Notes: generated by a model not told the origin, from the sequence alone. 64,000 bases of DNA from Gelatoporia subvermispora B (GCA_000320605.2 KB445799.1:605234-669233), one strand, 5' to 3'. Shown: positions 11,101-23,699, counted from the stretch's first letter. A program made the numbers and translations.

Positions 11101-13807
11101 CAAGCAGCGGGGAGATGTATGACGGTCGGGTCCATTTGTTGGGACGAGGACAGGGTAGATGTGCAATTCGCGTAGTCGACGTTTGCAACGGCCGTTGAGT
11201 CTTCCTGTTACGACCAAAGATTCGGAAAGGTGTTGTCGAAGGATCTTCGCGTGTTCTTCTGTAAATGGTCGTGGCGATAGGGCGTCAAGTACGTCGTTCG
11301 CGTTGCACGTATCTCTCCATATTTCGTGTCGCTGCAGGTAATCACGGCATAGTGGATAGAATCTCTGGTGCAAGAACGTGAGGCCTGCACGTGTAAGAAC
11401 CTGCGTCACTTCAGTGGTTTGTAGCGGGGAGAATATCGCCTGATCCATGTTCATCAAGCGACCATACGCCCCTGGTAGTAGTGACAATCCCTGGATAAGT
11501 GGGAAAGGATCATCCGCAGCGGGACGGGTAACTAGCCATTTCCAAAACTCCTCTAACCAGTTCAGCAGCACCTGCGAAGCTGGCTGTGAATAAATGGATG
11601 AATCCGCTCTATGGAAAAGGAGTATCGCTTGTACCCAATTGAAGACGTCTTGGGGGCACAAGGGTGCGACATTGAGTATGGACGGCCCGTTGATGCGGAG
11701 CTGATCTGCCGCACGTGATGGCAATTCCTCCAGGACCAGCGCAGTCTGAGATTGGGCGTGGAAGATATCGGCCTCATTCCGAGTCGAAAGCATGATATGC
11801 TGATCGAAGCGCCCAGCTCCTCGCTCACGTAGCGCCACAAGGGGGCCAGACACCAATGGTATGAGTGGGATATCAGATATCATGCGCAGATCTCCTGTGG
11901 TGAGGAGATAGCACAGGATACGATCCCTCTCTTGCGCGGACAGGCTTGTGAAGCTCTGGCAAATATTCTGCACAACACATCAGTATATGTAAAAAGTAAC
12001 GATCGAGACCCACGTACCAGCATCTTCGCACGAGCGTTCTTGGGGTTGAGGTCTTGCCCCAGGTCGTGCCCAACGAGGAGATCGAAAATGTGCGAGGGCG
12101 GTTGAGCGAGCAGAAGACCCGCTTTCGCCAACACCGCAAGGTCGTCATGAGAGGTCGATTGGGGAGCGATGAGAATGTCGCGCACATGTCCGCATCTAGG
12201 TTTACATATGAGAGGGAATATCATGGAGGATCGTCGCTCTGCAGATCGAAGGACTCGTTCCAGCAGAGTCCTCCAATACGCTGGTTCGCCGCTAGTTGAC
12301 GACACCTGGGGCGGTGGCCACGCAGCGTATATATTCTGGGGGGAGTGCTGGTCGGCAAGAATCTCCAGCATCGTGACCCACACTTCCGGTATGAACGTGT
12401 CGAATATCAAGCGATTCCACTCGACGAGCAGCCTAAACGGAGACGCATTAGCACTAGATAAGCTAGCGAACCATCGCACATTGACAGGGGCATACGTACT
12501 CATCTAGGCTTCCTTTCACAACGCCGATTTCTGAGCTGTTCCGTAAGTTCTGCCTTGAGTCCGTGAGAGCGAAAAGGGCGTGTATGTGACACGGAAATCC
12601 AGTAGTGATAGGAAGAGGCAGAAACGTAAACAGACGACCCTGGATTCCACTCTCAGAGAGCGTCGTCGGGGCTGCTATACTGATTCCAGGTCGTAGCTTC
12701 TCTTTCTGGAGCCTTGCCGCAATATTCTGGGAGCCAGAGAGACGCCCAGAGAGCCGTTGCTCACAGAAGTCCGAGGAAAATGTAACGCTCAAGTTGCGCC
12801 ATTCTTGCGATGCAAATGGCGTCCGCTGATCTCCTCGCTCAACGACGATTTTGCAGGTATGAGTGTCGATCCCCTCAATGTTGGCGATAGTCGTAGGCGG
12901 CCTAGTAGGACCGGGGCCACGTTCTGCGTGGGCGCTTCCAAGATGCTGCTTCGTGCCGTCGGCTTTCACTTCGTATACTTCCACACACTTGAGATGATTG
13001 AGGAAGAGCATTACATCTTGCAACTCGTGCACGACGAAGTCATCGAGTAAACGCCGAAGGTCATCCGTGCTGTGAACTTCGCTACTGATCCTGCTTTCAG
13101 TTCTTCGCAATGGCAATCGGATGGCAGTGCCCTCGAGCGTCGATACTCCGCCTTTGTGGAGAAAGTGGGTGAAAGGAGAAAGTTGATCAGGGTACTCCTG
13201 TTGGCACTCGGCGAGTCCGATCCGTAGACCGCCCTCGCTATAGTCGTGCTGAGGATCGAATACCACCAAAGAATCATGTGATAGGATCTGGGGATTGTCG
13301 GTGACCTGTGTAGCAGACAGATCAGAATCCGCATCACATACAACGACCGACGACATACGTGATACAACGCTCGGAAACCAATGCCATATTTTCCAATTTT
13401 ACTGTTAAACACAAAGATCGATGGCGGCAAGGATGAACAATTGTATGTGCACGTACGAGGTATCCAGGCGCTTTGAAGATTGACTAATGTTCTGCAATGC
13501 CTTCCAATCTTGTTCGGTGAAGACAGAATCATTGAAAGCCAGGAGCGCCGATTCCTGTAGATCTGCTAATCCTTCGTGGATGAGATGTTCGGTGGGGTAT
13601 GTACGATGGTCCAGCACGAATATCTGTGTTACGATATTGGCACCCTAAGCCGCCCAAAGACGAGGACAGACCTACCTGCTTCGTCGCCTTTGCATCATCA
13701 GAATTCTGCAAGATCTCCCTCAATAGTCCGACACTGTATGGGTATCGTTGCAATATCGATCTGATTGCTGCTGCGGGGTCAACTTGCTCAGAGAAGGTAT
13801 CGGCCAT
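5162..13807 (-). CDS. Sacsin-like giant protein: two HATPase modules plus C-terminal BTB/POZ domain
   Basis: Thirteen exons splice in phase with GT-AG borders: 13807-13676, 13623-13457, 13401-13359, 13305-12500, 12432-12018, 11967-9965, 9908-9224, 9172-9066, 9032-8948, 8895-6244, 6185-5588, 5536-5384, 5295-5162 (7980 coding bases, 2659 residues). Module 1 begins near the N-terminus with LREILQNSDDAKATK (residues 30-43) and KIGKYGIGFRALYH (about 101-114), the ATP-binding N-box and Gly-rich loop of sacsin/Hsp90-type domains. Module 2 repeats this at about 1327-1340 (NELLANAADAG) with KTGKFGLGALAMYH further on. A BTB fold (DATFSTAEDECFPVHRIVLA, then DYIYTGEVP-like strand-helix) starts near residue 2490, and a BTB tail follows. 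Vertebrate sacsin is a chaperone-linked protein; the BTB might link this one to a cullin ligase, which is inference. The start ATG at 13807 was chosen because it directly precedes the first module. Upstream of it lies 1.1 kb without a supported gene. Confidence 0.88.
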
Positions 13808-14905
13808 GGTAGCAGTTGTCGAGGAGGGATCGAGAGCCTGTCCTGTGGGCCGTATCTTGACTTTAACCCCGGTGCCCAGGAAGTACAAGAAGCCGTGTAA
13901 GGGCCTCGAGGACCAGATATACCGCCTCGAGGCACAACTACATCTGGAGAAGACGCCCGTTCCGGGAGGGGCTAGGCATGGCTATCGTTGTTCTCAAAGC
14001 TGCGGACTGCCAACTAGCCACCGCCTCGCCTGAAGAAGGTTGCCCGAGTGCCATAGATAACAAGCGTTCTAGCCAGGGAAAACACACAGGTCCTCAAGAA
14101 TCTCACATCGGCATTGCTAAGAGAATGGTGACGAGACAAAGGGGGTTCGCAATACCGTGTCGCCCGAGTTGTCTGACTGGATGCACGTGGAGAGCTTCGA
14201 GGGCAGATATGAGATGACGAACTCGGATTGCACGTGTATCTCAGTCATAGTACACAGCTCAAAGTCAAGAGCTGCGGATTTGACGAATAAAGTGTGCGAG
14301 AGCGCAGAGAAGCAGATGGTTTGACACGAGCGAAAACGACCAGAGCTGGTCGAAAGACGGACTTGTACGGGGTGCAATTGAGCGCTTAGCGTGAGACACG
14401 CTCGACCTTCCGAATCGCCGATTTCTCCTCAGTTCCGTGGCTGACCTGCAAGGACGACGGGATAAAGTCTGACTTCTAGTATATCATCCATGGATGCATT
14501 CTACGATACATTTCGTACATGACGAGGAACACAAAAAATTAGAGCCAAGGTATATTCTGCAGATGTCGCCGACAGCGTATAGGTGACCACTGATATTGAG
14601 CTCTCTGAGCCGCTGAGGTACTCAGCCCTCATGATGGCGGCTTTGAGCGAATGTTCAAGAATGAAGGATCTCCGATTATCGGCGTGGTAGCAAGCTGCTG
14701 AGCCTTCAGAGATTCATCTATCGATTCGCCGGCTCGCCTAACAGATGCAATGTAGTACTTCGCATCTAATGACAGAGCTGTCTGGCCGATTTGCTCTACA
14801 TTTGGCATCAATGAATAAGTATTCGCATATGCAATAAAAGCAGTAACTCACATATCAGGAGCTGATTGACCTGGATTCTGGTTGATGGTACTCCGTGCGT
14901 TCGGG
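13808..14905. other. Spacer between sacsin-like gene and MRM2; one doubtful small minus-strand ORF
   Basis: This should contain the promoter of the sacsin-like gene and the 3' end of the MRM2-like gene. A 60-codon minus-strand frame at 14811-14629 (EQIGQTALSLDAKYYIASVR, ending RSKPPS) looks protein-like. A second protein-like stretch (AHDPNARSTINQNPGQSAPD) overlaps the MRM2 stop just upstream of it, but the GTGAGT donor between them does not join the two in phase. They could be parts of a small gene with a splice form I could not resolve, or chance frames. Confidence 0.3.
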
Positions 14906-15885
14906 TCATGCGCAAGCATCTAGCCCTTTCCAGCCCATGCATATCCAGTAGCATTCAGCAGACTCAGGCCTACTTGCACGTGGTTTGTTGATATGAACGT
15001 GGTTGAAGTTCGGCTCCAGGATCTCTTTGCAGAATTGGGCCATCAGCGGATGAGCAAAATACTTCATGCTAGTAGACGTTAGAAGCGGCGACAAAGAGCT
15101 CTGTACGGGACGAGAACGTACACAAGTACCCCGCCTCTTCGCCTCCCAATGCTGTTTGCAGTTCGCAGATGCGTTTTTGTGAAGTTGAAGACGGCCTCCG
15201 CAATCTCCAAGCAGGCCCCGACATCATGTGCCCTACTACCAGTCACGTTCGCCGCCATATCGGAGAGAATGACCTCTGCCTTGCCGTCCGACCCGCGTTG
15301 ATCCTTCAGGAGCGTGTCAAGATATGAAATTGCCTTTTCATGCAAGAAATTCTGCTGTATCGATATGACACCTGGAATTGGTAGCATGCGAAGGAGGTCC
15401 AAGGCAATGATCGTCCCGCGACCACGCTGGCGCGGTACCTCGCCATCCTCGAGATCCGCGAGGGGATCAAGGATTTCTGGCTTCACATCGTCGTCTTTGA
15501 TCCACCTCTCTGACACATCGTTTGTGATCCCGTAGCCAGTCGCTTCTGTGGACGTGGATGTATTCGGCTTCTTCTGAGATGTAAGAGCACCGTCATTCTC
15601 CCCTAGCCAGCCGAACTTCGCGGCAACGACTTGCGACCACGCGCCGGGCGCAGCTCCGAGATCAACAACGGTACGGACGTCCTTATGGTTGAAAATGTGG
15701 TATTGACTGTCGATTTCCATCAGCTTGAATGCTGAACGGGCACGAAATTTGACGGGGTGAGCGCTCCGATCGCGAACATATGGATCACTAAGTTGCCGAG
15801 CGACCCATCTCACTGAGGATGGAGGCAATTTATGCGAGAAAGCAGGGCGTGTAGGGCAGAAAGCCATGGGTGCTGCACAGAGCAA
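14906..15885 (-). CDS. MRM2: Mitochondrial large-subunit rRNA 2'-O-methyltransferase (FtsJ/RrmJ family, MRM2-like)
   Basis: Two exons, 15885-15122 and 15068-14906, joined by a GTACGT...CTAG intron that restores the frame across GGVLV/MKYF; 308 residues (a second Met 6 codons in is also possible). The protein starts with a basic, Ser/Pro-rich leader suited to mitochondrial import, then SSVRWVARQLSDPYV and RSAFKLMEID (the first catalytic Lys of the K-D-K-E tetrad). The SAM-binding loop is VVDLGAAPGAWSQV, the catalytic Asp lies in IIALDLL or ILSDMA, the second Lys is in VMKYF, and the Glu is in RPESAECYW. A hydrophilic insert of about 45 residues after the SAM loop is longer than in bacterial RrmJ but usual in fungal homologues. 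The family methylates the 2'-OH of a U in the peptidyl-transferase-centre A-loop of mitochondrial 21S rRNA. Confidence 0.9.
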
Positions 15886-16994
15886 ACAAGTGCTCGTATA
15901 CGCCTAACTGCTTGGAGTAGAATTCGCCGTTGTATGTGTGAGAGCAATGTCACGTGTACGATCGCGTGAGCGCGTCTCGGCTGCTGGGCGCTGGACGGCT
16001 TCCTCAGTGATAACGCAGTCTGTGCGTAACGCGTGGCGCATGAGTTGCGACCCGGCTGAGTGCTGCATCTTGCCCGTGTTCGATACCCGTCTCACAGCAA
16101 ATCAATCGCACGATGTAACATAAATGAGTGCACAGACAATAGTTAACCTCCAAATGTCTCGACATCCGTCGTGTATATTGTCCCAGACGTCCCATGTGCT
16201 TACTTCGATTGAGTATCAACGAGATTCCATCATAACGGCAAGTCTCATCCGGTACGGGTATACATACAAAATAATCTCAATGCCTCGAAGTTCGGTCGAT
16301 ACGAATCTTTATCATTGAGGACGTTTGATCAACGGGACGGTAACTAGGCGGGCTGAAGAGATGTCCGAGTATTGGATTCACAACACTTGACCCAGGCAGT
16401 GATGCGAATTCGATTTGAACACCGTCGAGGTATTGCATATCGAGAAAACAGTCACCTACTGCTCCTTGAGATAGGCTAAGAGAGTATCGCGGAACAAAGC
16501 TCATCGACTGACATCGGGAAATCTCACACAGGAAGCGCCAAGCTCTACCTGTCCCATAGGTAGGCGTCCCAAGGGCAAACAATCTACTTGACTTGAGGTC
16601 ATGTATGTTCTGCCACTGATCCTGGACAGTTCATACGGCTCTGAATTGGATGCACGGTACCGATGTTCAAGACGGTAAATGTCCAGTGCGATACATGGAG
16701 AAAAGGGGAAAATCAGTGGCTTAAAGATGGTCCGTCAGACATCGGAATCGATAAAGCGGAGGCAAACGTGAGATGGAGATTCTCGAAGCCGATAGCGTTA
16801 CGTACAACTTGCTCAGTGGGAGGTTGTTTGGTAACAGCCTGTACGAGACCAAACAAACACGGGCGCTCCGGGCCGAGAAGCTCCCACAAACACTCTGCGT
16901 CTTCGTACCAACTGATGCACTCATCCTGCAGTGTTGTGTTGCACGAATGTAAAACGCAGGCTCAAGCCTTTCCCACTTTTGTACGACCCTTCCA
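15886..16994. other. Divergent promoter region between MRM2-like and TFIIIC-subunit genes
   Basis: The two flanking genes are transcribed away from each other, so this 1.1 kb should contain both promoters. A 101-codon frame on the minus strand (16582-16277) has no recognisable domain and no partner exon. Nothing else is supported. Confidence 0.5.
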
Positions 16995-17770
16995 ATGCCT
17001 AGCAGCTCTCTCCTCCAGGGCTTCAAGCAGGTCGAAGAATTCGGTCCGGACGAGGAGTATGAGGAGCATGACGGCGAGGTCGTAGAGGAAGTGGAGTATG
17101 TCACTCTTGACTTAGGTTCAGTGGAGCCTACACTCGTTCCAAGCACGTCAAGCTACCGTCTCATTGTGAGTCTGGACTGTGCTCCATCCTGTGTGGAACT
17201 TGATGCGGTCGCATGTCTCAGGGTCTGGATACGCCTACGCCGTTCCTGCAACTGTCCGGCACAATTCTCAAAGGCCAGCATCAAACGCTTCTGGGAACAG
17301 AGATCCTCCTTTCAGAATCGAATGGTCCGTACGATGACTGTTTCTCTCAGTCGGTCTAAGTGTAGTCAATTTCAGATGATCCCCTCGATCGCGGCAAGAG
17401 GTCGCTTATTCACGTTGGCACAACTATGAAGCGCATACGGTTCAGAGAAGTCGAACTTAAGGCAAAAGGCTCCGAGAGCCCAACCGCTGCGCGTCTTCCT
17501 GAGCCTATTCTTAGCGCAAAGAAAAGAGCCCCAGGAAATGTCAATGAAGTTGCCGGCAACGTCGCCCTAATCTCGCGCGGATCACGACGCCGTGGCCGTG
17601 GTAGCGGTCGCGGCCGTGGAAGAGGAGGGTCTCGCGGCGACTTGACAACGAGCAGCACCGCTAGAAAAGGCAAGGAACGTGCAGTGGACGACGCTCTATC
17701 CACGAACGAAGATGTAACAGATGATAGCGACCATGACGGCCCGGATTTGATGGATACTGCAGAAGATTGA
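16995..17770 (+). CDS. TFIIIC triple-barrel subunit (GTF3C6 / tau55-Tfc7-type)
   Basis: Three exons, 16995-17165, 17222-17324 and 17376-17770, join in phase (the second donor is GTCCGT) to give 222 residues. After an acidic start (DEEYEEHDGEVVEEVEYVTL) comes the sequence VTLDLGSVEPTL...YRLI/GLDTPTPFLQLSGTILKGQH...LGTEILL, which matches the TFIIIC_sub6 triple-barrel pattern: a first strand VxLDLG, then the hallmark GLDTPTPFLQ and GTxLxG. The C-terminal third is an Arg/Gly-rich segment (repeated RGRG around residues 143-160) and an acidic end (DDSDHDGPDLMDTAED). The protein would be part of transcription factor IIIC, recruiting RNA polymerase III to tRNA and 5S genes in the nucleus. The RG-rich tail is lineage-specific and could bind nucleic acid (inference). 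Confidence 0.85.
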
Positions 17771-19903
17771 AAGATGCCTTCTATGCATTCTACACAAGGC
17801 AGTGCAGGTGCGTGTTGCACCTTCTTCGTTCCTTCCCTTAATAACTTGCCAAAGATACTATACTTCTGAAGCGATATTCTTGCTATCGTTGTTCAATCCT
17901 CTGTTGTTCATCCGCATGCAGGCTTCACTTTCTGCGATATTATTTCATTTCCGCGGGCTCATCGAGGCGAGGGACACCAGATCCACTCAATGACGCACCC
18001 TACGCAGCTGGCGCGGACAGTGCGGATCGCTACGCAATACGTCGTTCATGTCGCTCCTACTCCATCTCCATTCAAATCATGACAAACTTTTCCTGCATCT
18101 TGGTCGACTCCAATATCTATCTTCCCGCGACAGCCATGGATCAGGCGCTATCCCGCCGCCGAAGTTGCCTCAGTTTTCTCACGTGCGAGAAAGCATTCGG
18201 AAGCGCCCGGCGCCTCACGCGGCAGTCAGCGGTTGTTAGCACCAGGAGGTACGGCCAAACACGAGCCCCAATTTGACTTGACGTTTGACACCGACGGATG
18301 GCCTCGCCGAGACGCTCCTCCGTCTCAACGAAGAGCAGGGAATTGTACGTGAACGAGGCCGACGTTATGCAGTAGCTCCATGCCGCTATTCATCTCCGTC
18401 ATAAATTTCGAATTGGGGACACGCACAAGGGACGACCCACACAATTCAGGTGCAACGGATATTGCCGCCCACGCATCTCAGCAGCCCGCGTACTTCCCCG
18501 TGACAGATGGGGGTTGCGATCGATCCGTCTTATCCCCCAGGTGCGTCTGCGGCGGGAATATTGAGGTCACCCCCGTAATGCCGTTTCCCATGAGGATGCA
18601 GCCCAGGCGACATATGCGCGAACCGCTCCACGGCCGTGCCAGGGCATGTCGTACAGATCAGACGGCGCTGTGCCCGAAGCCTATGTCCATCGCATCACGA
18701 AGGTCCTCAGTCGCCCTGTGCGCGCCACTGTTCGTGCGGCAGCCTGCCGAATGAGGAGAGTGTATGAGGACGTTGCCGTCGGCCTGGCATCTGACTGCTC
18801 ATCCTTTGTCTCCGGCGGCTCTTGGCGCACGCCGCATTGTGTCCCTTTGTCTATTTTTTCACCACACAAGGTGTTGTCAACGTGCTGGGGCATATATAGA
18901 GCGCGGGTCCGGCTCTACAGTCCTCTGCAAGGCCGTTCAGCCTCTCTAAGCCCGTTGCTACACCGATACATTCGCTCTCTACTCTCCACGCGATGCCACC
19001 CGGGTTAGACACGGGTCGAACGACCTTCCTCTCCTTTGTCCTTGCGGTCGCCCACCTTTCTGAGTCGCGATCAGAAAGGTTTCCCAACGGTAAGTTTGTA
19101 TAATGCGTAGAGGATACAATGCTGACGACGATCCTCGCGCTTAGCGATGACGCACCCTCCCTAAGTCCTTACGGTACGACAGTGACAGGCGTGGTACCAG
19201 GACACTAGTTGCGTTATACCCGGTAAGCTAACCAAGCACCGTTGTTGGGTTATACTCATAGTCATGACCTTGTCGTAGGCTGCAACAGGCTACGCACGTC
19301 ACCCGCACGTTGGAGTAAAGGAGATGACGGACTTTGCATACACGTACCCGCACAATCCTTCACCGAACTGGACTAGCATATCTGTTCTGTACACTCATTG
19401 ATGTTGATCTTCAGCTCAGAAATATGCATGGACGATCGGCTGCGCTTTTGTGTATGACGACCCGCAAACTCTCAGTACGAAGCCTAAATGTTATCTGGCG
19501 GGGCGATCGACTCACGAAGTACGAGCCTGTTCGACATGCGGTAGCTTAGTCACCGCCAAGGACTCGTGCCCACTGGCTACGCCGCCCCGCTGACCAACCG
19601 CGAGCATCAGTGGTTGCATCACTTGGCGCCTCTTGAGAGCGCTCAAGCTGCGGCGTCATTGTTGGTGTAGAGAGGGCGTTTAGGACATCATGCGATATAT
19701 TGCAACAAGGTAGTCAGGTGGTGTACAATGCAAGAACAATGCGTATCTCTGTGTTGTGTAACGAAGCTAGTGCGACGATTATTTATGATGTTACTTTGTT
19801 TTCTATCAGCCGTGGTCGTGAAGATGGTCATGCAAAGTGCTCCGAGAGATAAGTTAGCGCCTTCGACACCCAAAAGAAGGATAATACAAGCGGTCATGCG
19901 CGG
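17771..19903. other. 2.1-kb intergenic region with an isolated TATA-type promoter candidate
   Basis: No gene is supported. At 18891-18898 a CATATATAGAG element resembles a TATA box. About 100 bases downstream an ATG at 18993 opens a 32-codon frame with a hydrophobic stretch (TFLSFVLAVAHL), running into a GTAAGT donor. The only obvious acceptor (CTTAG before 19146) gives a stop six codons later. This could be a tiny secreted peptide or nothing. The rest has only short open frames on both strands. Confidence 0.3.
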
Positions 19904-21702
19904 TCATGCCGAATTTTCCCCTTTTGTAGGTTTGGTAGGTAGATTGCCTGTCGGGGAGTACTTCGACCGCCTGCGCAGGACAGGGCCGTACTTGTACAGC
20001 ACGAACGGGATGGGGCCCATAAGAATCGCCAGGCACCCGAGCAGCGTGGATGCCCAGCGTGGGTTCAACTTGTCGAACATCTGCGTCGCAAACAGGGGGA
20101 AGCCCGCGCCGAAGAGCGAGCGGACGACGGTCGTGGACGCGAGCGCGGATGCTGCAACGAAGAGATACGCGTCGATGATGTAGTTGAAGAGTGCGAGGAA
20201 GATCCAGACGATCGCGAGGCCCATCGGGAAGGCGCCCATCATCGGCGCCCAAAACGAGATGCTCGGGTACGACGTCCAGCCGAACCAGAAGAATGAGATG
20301 GCGAACAGCGGGGCGGCCCACATCGCAATGTCGAGCCGTGCCTCCGGGGGAACAGGGTTCGGGGAATAGAGCTTATGCTTGTTCTCGTAAATGGGGTTGA
20401 AGATGAGGAGATAGAGCAGGACGCCCGTAATGCCTCCCACGAAGAGCGGGAGAAACATGAGTCCGGAGATTCCCTCGTTGAAGTGATGGCCTTCCGTGAA
20501 CACAATGGGGTATGCCTCGAAAAGCAGGTAGATGCAGCCGTAGATGAACTAAACGATGTGTCAGAGACAGGGACAATCACGGAGACAGACGCGACTCACG
20601 CTCATGTAGATGACGATTGCAATGAGCATGGGTTCCTGAAATAGTATAAGGAACGGCCGCGCCAAGATACGCTGCATGTGTTGCGAAAACGAGAGTTTCT
20701 GTTTCTCTATTGGAGCCCACCACTGCTCATCGCCCGTCTCCTTGCGCTTCTTCTTCGCTTCCCGGACCAAAAGTATAGGCCTGTCAGAGCATGAGTACGT
20801 ATTCCGGGCATCGATTGACGAACGAGCACTTACACGTAGGTCTCGGGTAGTGTGAAGAGAATAAGCAGAAGACACGCGCCCGCGAACATTGTCAAAAGCC
20901 AAAATGTCCAGCGCCATGACACGCCTGCGACGCTCATGAAACCACTGACGGTGGGGCCAAGGGACGGGCCGGCAAATGGCGCAAGAGTAAAGATGGCCAG
21001 AGCTTTTCCACGGGTGTCGGCGTCCCAAATGTCGGAGATCAACGCTCTACAAGGAGTGTCAATTTCGGGGGGAAAACACTAATAACCGAGAAACGTACCC
21101 GCTATTAGATAAGGGTGCCGCTGCGAACATTCCGCCGAGGAAACGGAAGATCAAGATGGACGCGGTATTTGGTGAGAGCGCGCAGCCTACTTGAAAGCCG
21201 GTATATGCAGCGAACGTAATGATGAAGATAGGTCTTCGTCCAAACTGCTCAGACAAGGGGCCCCATAGCAGTGGGCCGACACAATAACCCCCAACGAATA
21301 ACGCGATAGTCAGCGTCGCCACTTCCTCGCCGAAATGGAATTGTCGCATTAGATCAAGCGCGATACCGCTGGGCGCTGAACTCGCGAATGTTCTGCAGAA
21401 GAATGTCAGCGGAATACAGCCCGCGAATGACACAGTACTCACGCATTAAGTACCAGAAGGCCCGCCAGCATAGTAAGATACCACCGGTACCATCGTGACC
21501 AATTCTGCGGATTGTTTGGGTCGTCGGGTGACATGCGTAGCTCATATGGGTCAACCATCTTTTCTCCTGGTTTTGGAGTCCCATATTCGTCATGTGCCGC
21601 CTCAGAGTTGACGTCTTCATCTCGTGGTGGGGGAGAAGGGTCGACGATGGTGGATGAGCGTGAGCTCATTTCAGTTAAGGAGCCTGTCATTGGAAGAGCC
21701 AT
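19904..21702 (-). pseudogene. MFS transporter copy A (DHA1-type), broken by a 1-base insertion
   Basis: Exons 21702-21443, 21392-21099, 21046-20834, 20780-20600 and 20549-19904 mirror the intact copy B at 28491-30293 exon by exon. The protein has an N-terminal cytoplasmic segment, motif A (GPLSEQFGRRPIF), the motif GPSLGPTVSGF and about 12 membrane helices, as in fungal drug/polyamine H+-antiporters at the plasma membrane. The last exon is 646 bases where copy B has 645. Copy A has five A at 20520-20524 where copy B reads AAGA, giving one extra base inside the conserved YLLFEAYPIVF helix and shifting the frame. No alternative splice site repairs this. Either the gene is dead or the base is a homopolymer sequencing error; the rest of the frame is still open, so decay would be recent. 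Confidence 0.8.
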
Positions 21703-23699
21703 ACTTGGACTGCGGCTCGAGAGAGTTTGAAAGAAGACCACGACGAGGGACAGCGTCGGGCTCGCACGGGGTAAAGGAGGTGGATAGGGCTGCAATTGTG
21801 GAACAAACTGGCGCAGGGTTTGTCATTTTGTAGGTTGGGTCTCCGAGTGGGCGTCCGAAGGGATCGCATGGGTATGTCTTGTAAGCAGGTAAGCAGACCC
21901 ACCGAGGGAGAGCCACTTGCATGCGAGAATAGAATAGGCTGGTCTTAGACCTCAGCCTGACTGGGGCAAATGACGAAGGTGCCTCGGAGAGACTTTGCGA
22001 GATGTCTTCGCTTACCCACTTTAGGATACTCCCAGATCCGCGATCGTCAGATCGGCCCTCCCGATCTCCGGTCCCGGGCGGCCCACTGCGTCCCGACATC
22101 ATGTAGTCCATATTTGGTTGTCCCGCCGACCCATGGCTTGCCCGACGCCCGCTCCCGACGCCTTGCTCGCCGAGCACTTGCGCATACATTACGCGGAGCA
22201 GTCCGACTGACATTGGCGGCTCGGGTCGCAAACACCTAGAGTCTGAATACAATTGTCACTTGCGCACGACTTGTTTTGCGCCGTCTTGGCGGTGCTCACA
22301 CTAGCCAATCTATACCCGAGGGTCCCGGCCATACTCGAAAGTCTTGGAGAGATGCCCCACTTGCAACGTTGTCTATGGTACAGCCTTGATTTTAGACGTA
22401 TGCATTCCTCACGGCCGAAACAAGCACAGTGCTGTTTCGGAAATCAGCCCTAGAGCCGTCACGATGCGCTGGTTGATAATCCGAGTGCGCGCGGGCATGC
22501 CGGGCAAGCCGCCGAAAGCATACGCGTCTAGCGACATGTTCGAAGGAGATAGCAGTACGCTTCGACACTGCGGATGCCGCATATGTACGCGTCTCCCGAT
22601 GGCTGCCTGGTGATGGGCCTATGGGGGCGCACATAGCTTCAGGCGACTTGACTCGTGTAGTCCGACGGGAAAGGATGGCTGCAATATTGACTGCCAGGAA
22701 CATGCCGGCTAGTGATGGGGAACCAGTCAGGTTACACAGCATTGGTGAGGCAGCCGCGATGGATCTGCGAATTACAGACTGCCATAGGCTGCCATAGACC
22801 GATTCGGAGTCGGTCTGAGTCGGTATGCTGTATTTGGCGAAGGCAGGCACAGTCCGCTGTCGGAGCTGACGTGAGAGGGATGACCAGCACACGGCATGAC
22901 GAGCGATCTCATTGGCTGATGACTAGCTTCCGTTGCCCGGGTAGGCTTGCCCAAGCTTGTCCATAGAAATGCAGATTGCATTCAGATGCTGACTACAACC
23001 ATGGAGATCGATCGTTCAAACCAGGCCACAGGGGCTATCACTCGCCCCAGGAGTCTATACTGGTCAGCGGGTGCCCGACAGTTGCAAGAGAAGCATGGTC
23101 ACACCAGAGATATAAACATGAGATAAACGAGTGATATTCAGAACCTTGGGGATATTTTGGAGGATTGTGCTGGCAGATAAAAAACTGAAAAACCTCTGGA
23201 GGTGAACCAACGGCGGAGAGGAATAAGGCTCGGATGCTTAGGAGATTGACGCTCAAGCTTACGTGAGATTGGCCATATTGGGCAGTCGTGTTGCTCTACT
23301 TGTTCCGATGTTTGACCACTTCGCTGAGACCTTGTCTTCGACCACGTCCTCTAAGAGCCGTCTCACACATAGAACAAAACGTTTTGATTGAACAGTCAAT
23401 CATATCCTTACTTGGAATTTTCCAGCGAGTGCGGCAAATATCCCAACTTCCCCATTGTCCCCATTGTGAGAGCTCATCACGTCGTGGTGATGACCCGACA
23501 GATATTGTAATTTGTAGGACTCAGACAAGCTGATGCGATGCCTTCGAGTATACATCATGGAGTATGTGCGACCAAGGGACTTGAGGCCATTGATGATCAT
23601 ATCTTTTGAACGCAGTCCGTCCAAAATATCGTCGGCAATCCTGAGACTGCATACGAGGCTGAGGGAAGCAGTACGACTCATCAGCTTTGCCTCGATTTC
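21703..23699. other. Block A spacer upstream of MFS copy A
   Basis: Diverged duplicate of about 30294-32870. No intact gene is recognised. A minus-strand stretch conserved as peptide in both blocks contains FLAV(S/N)xAAILS and RVKSPEA, then SAVSKRTA...HVARRV (about 22700-22490; counterpart about 31380-31200). It may be the relic of another duplicated gene, but stops interrupt it in block B. Confidence 0.4.

Noticed and set aside
16721..17146. 141-codon minus-strand frame
   Set aside because: Antisense to the first exon and promoter of the TFIIIC subunit gene, whose spliced frame is clearly homologous.
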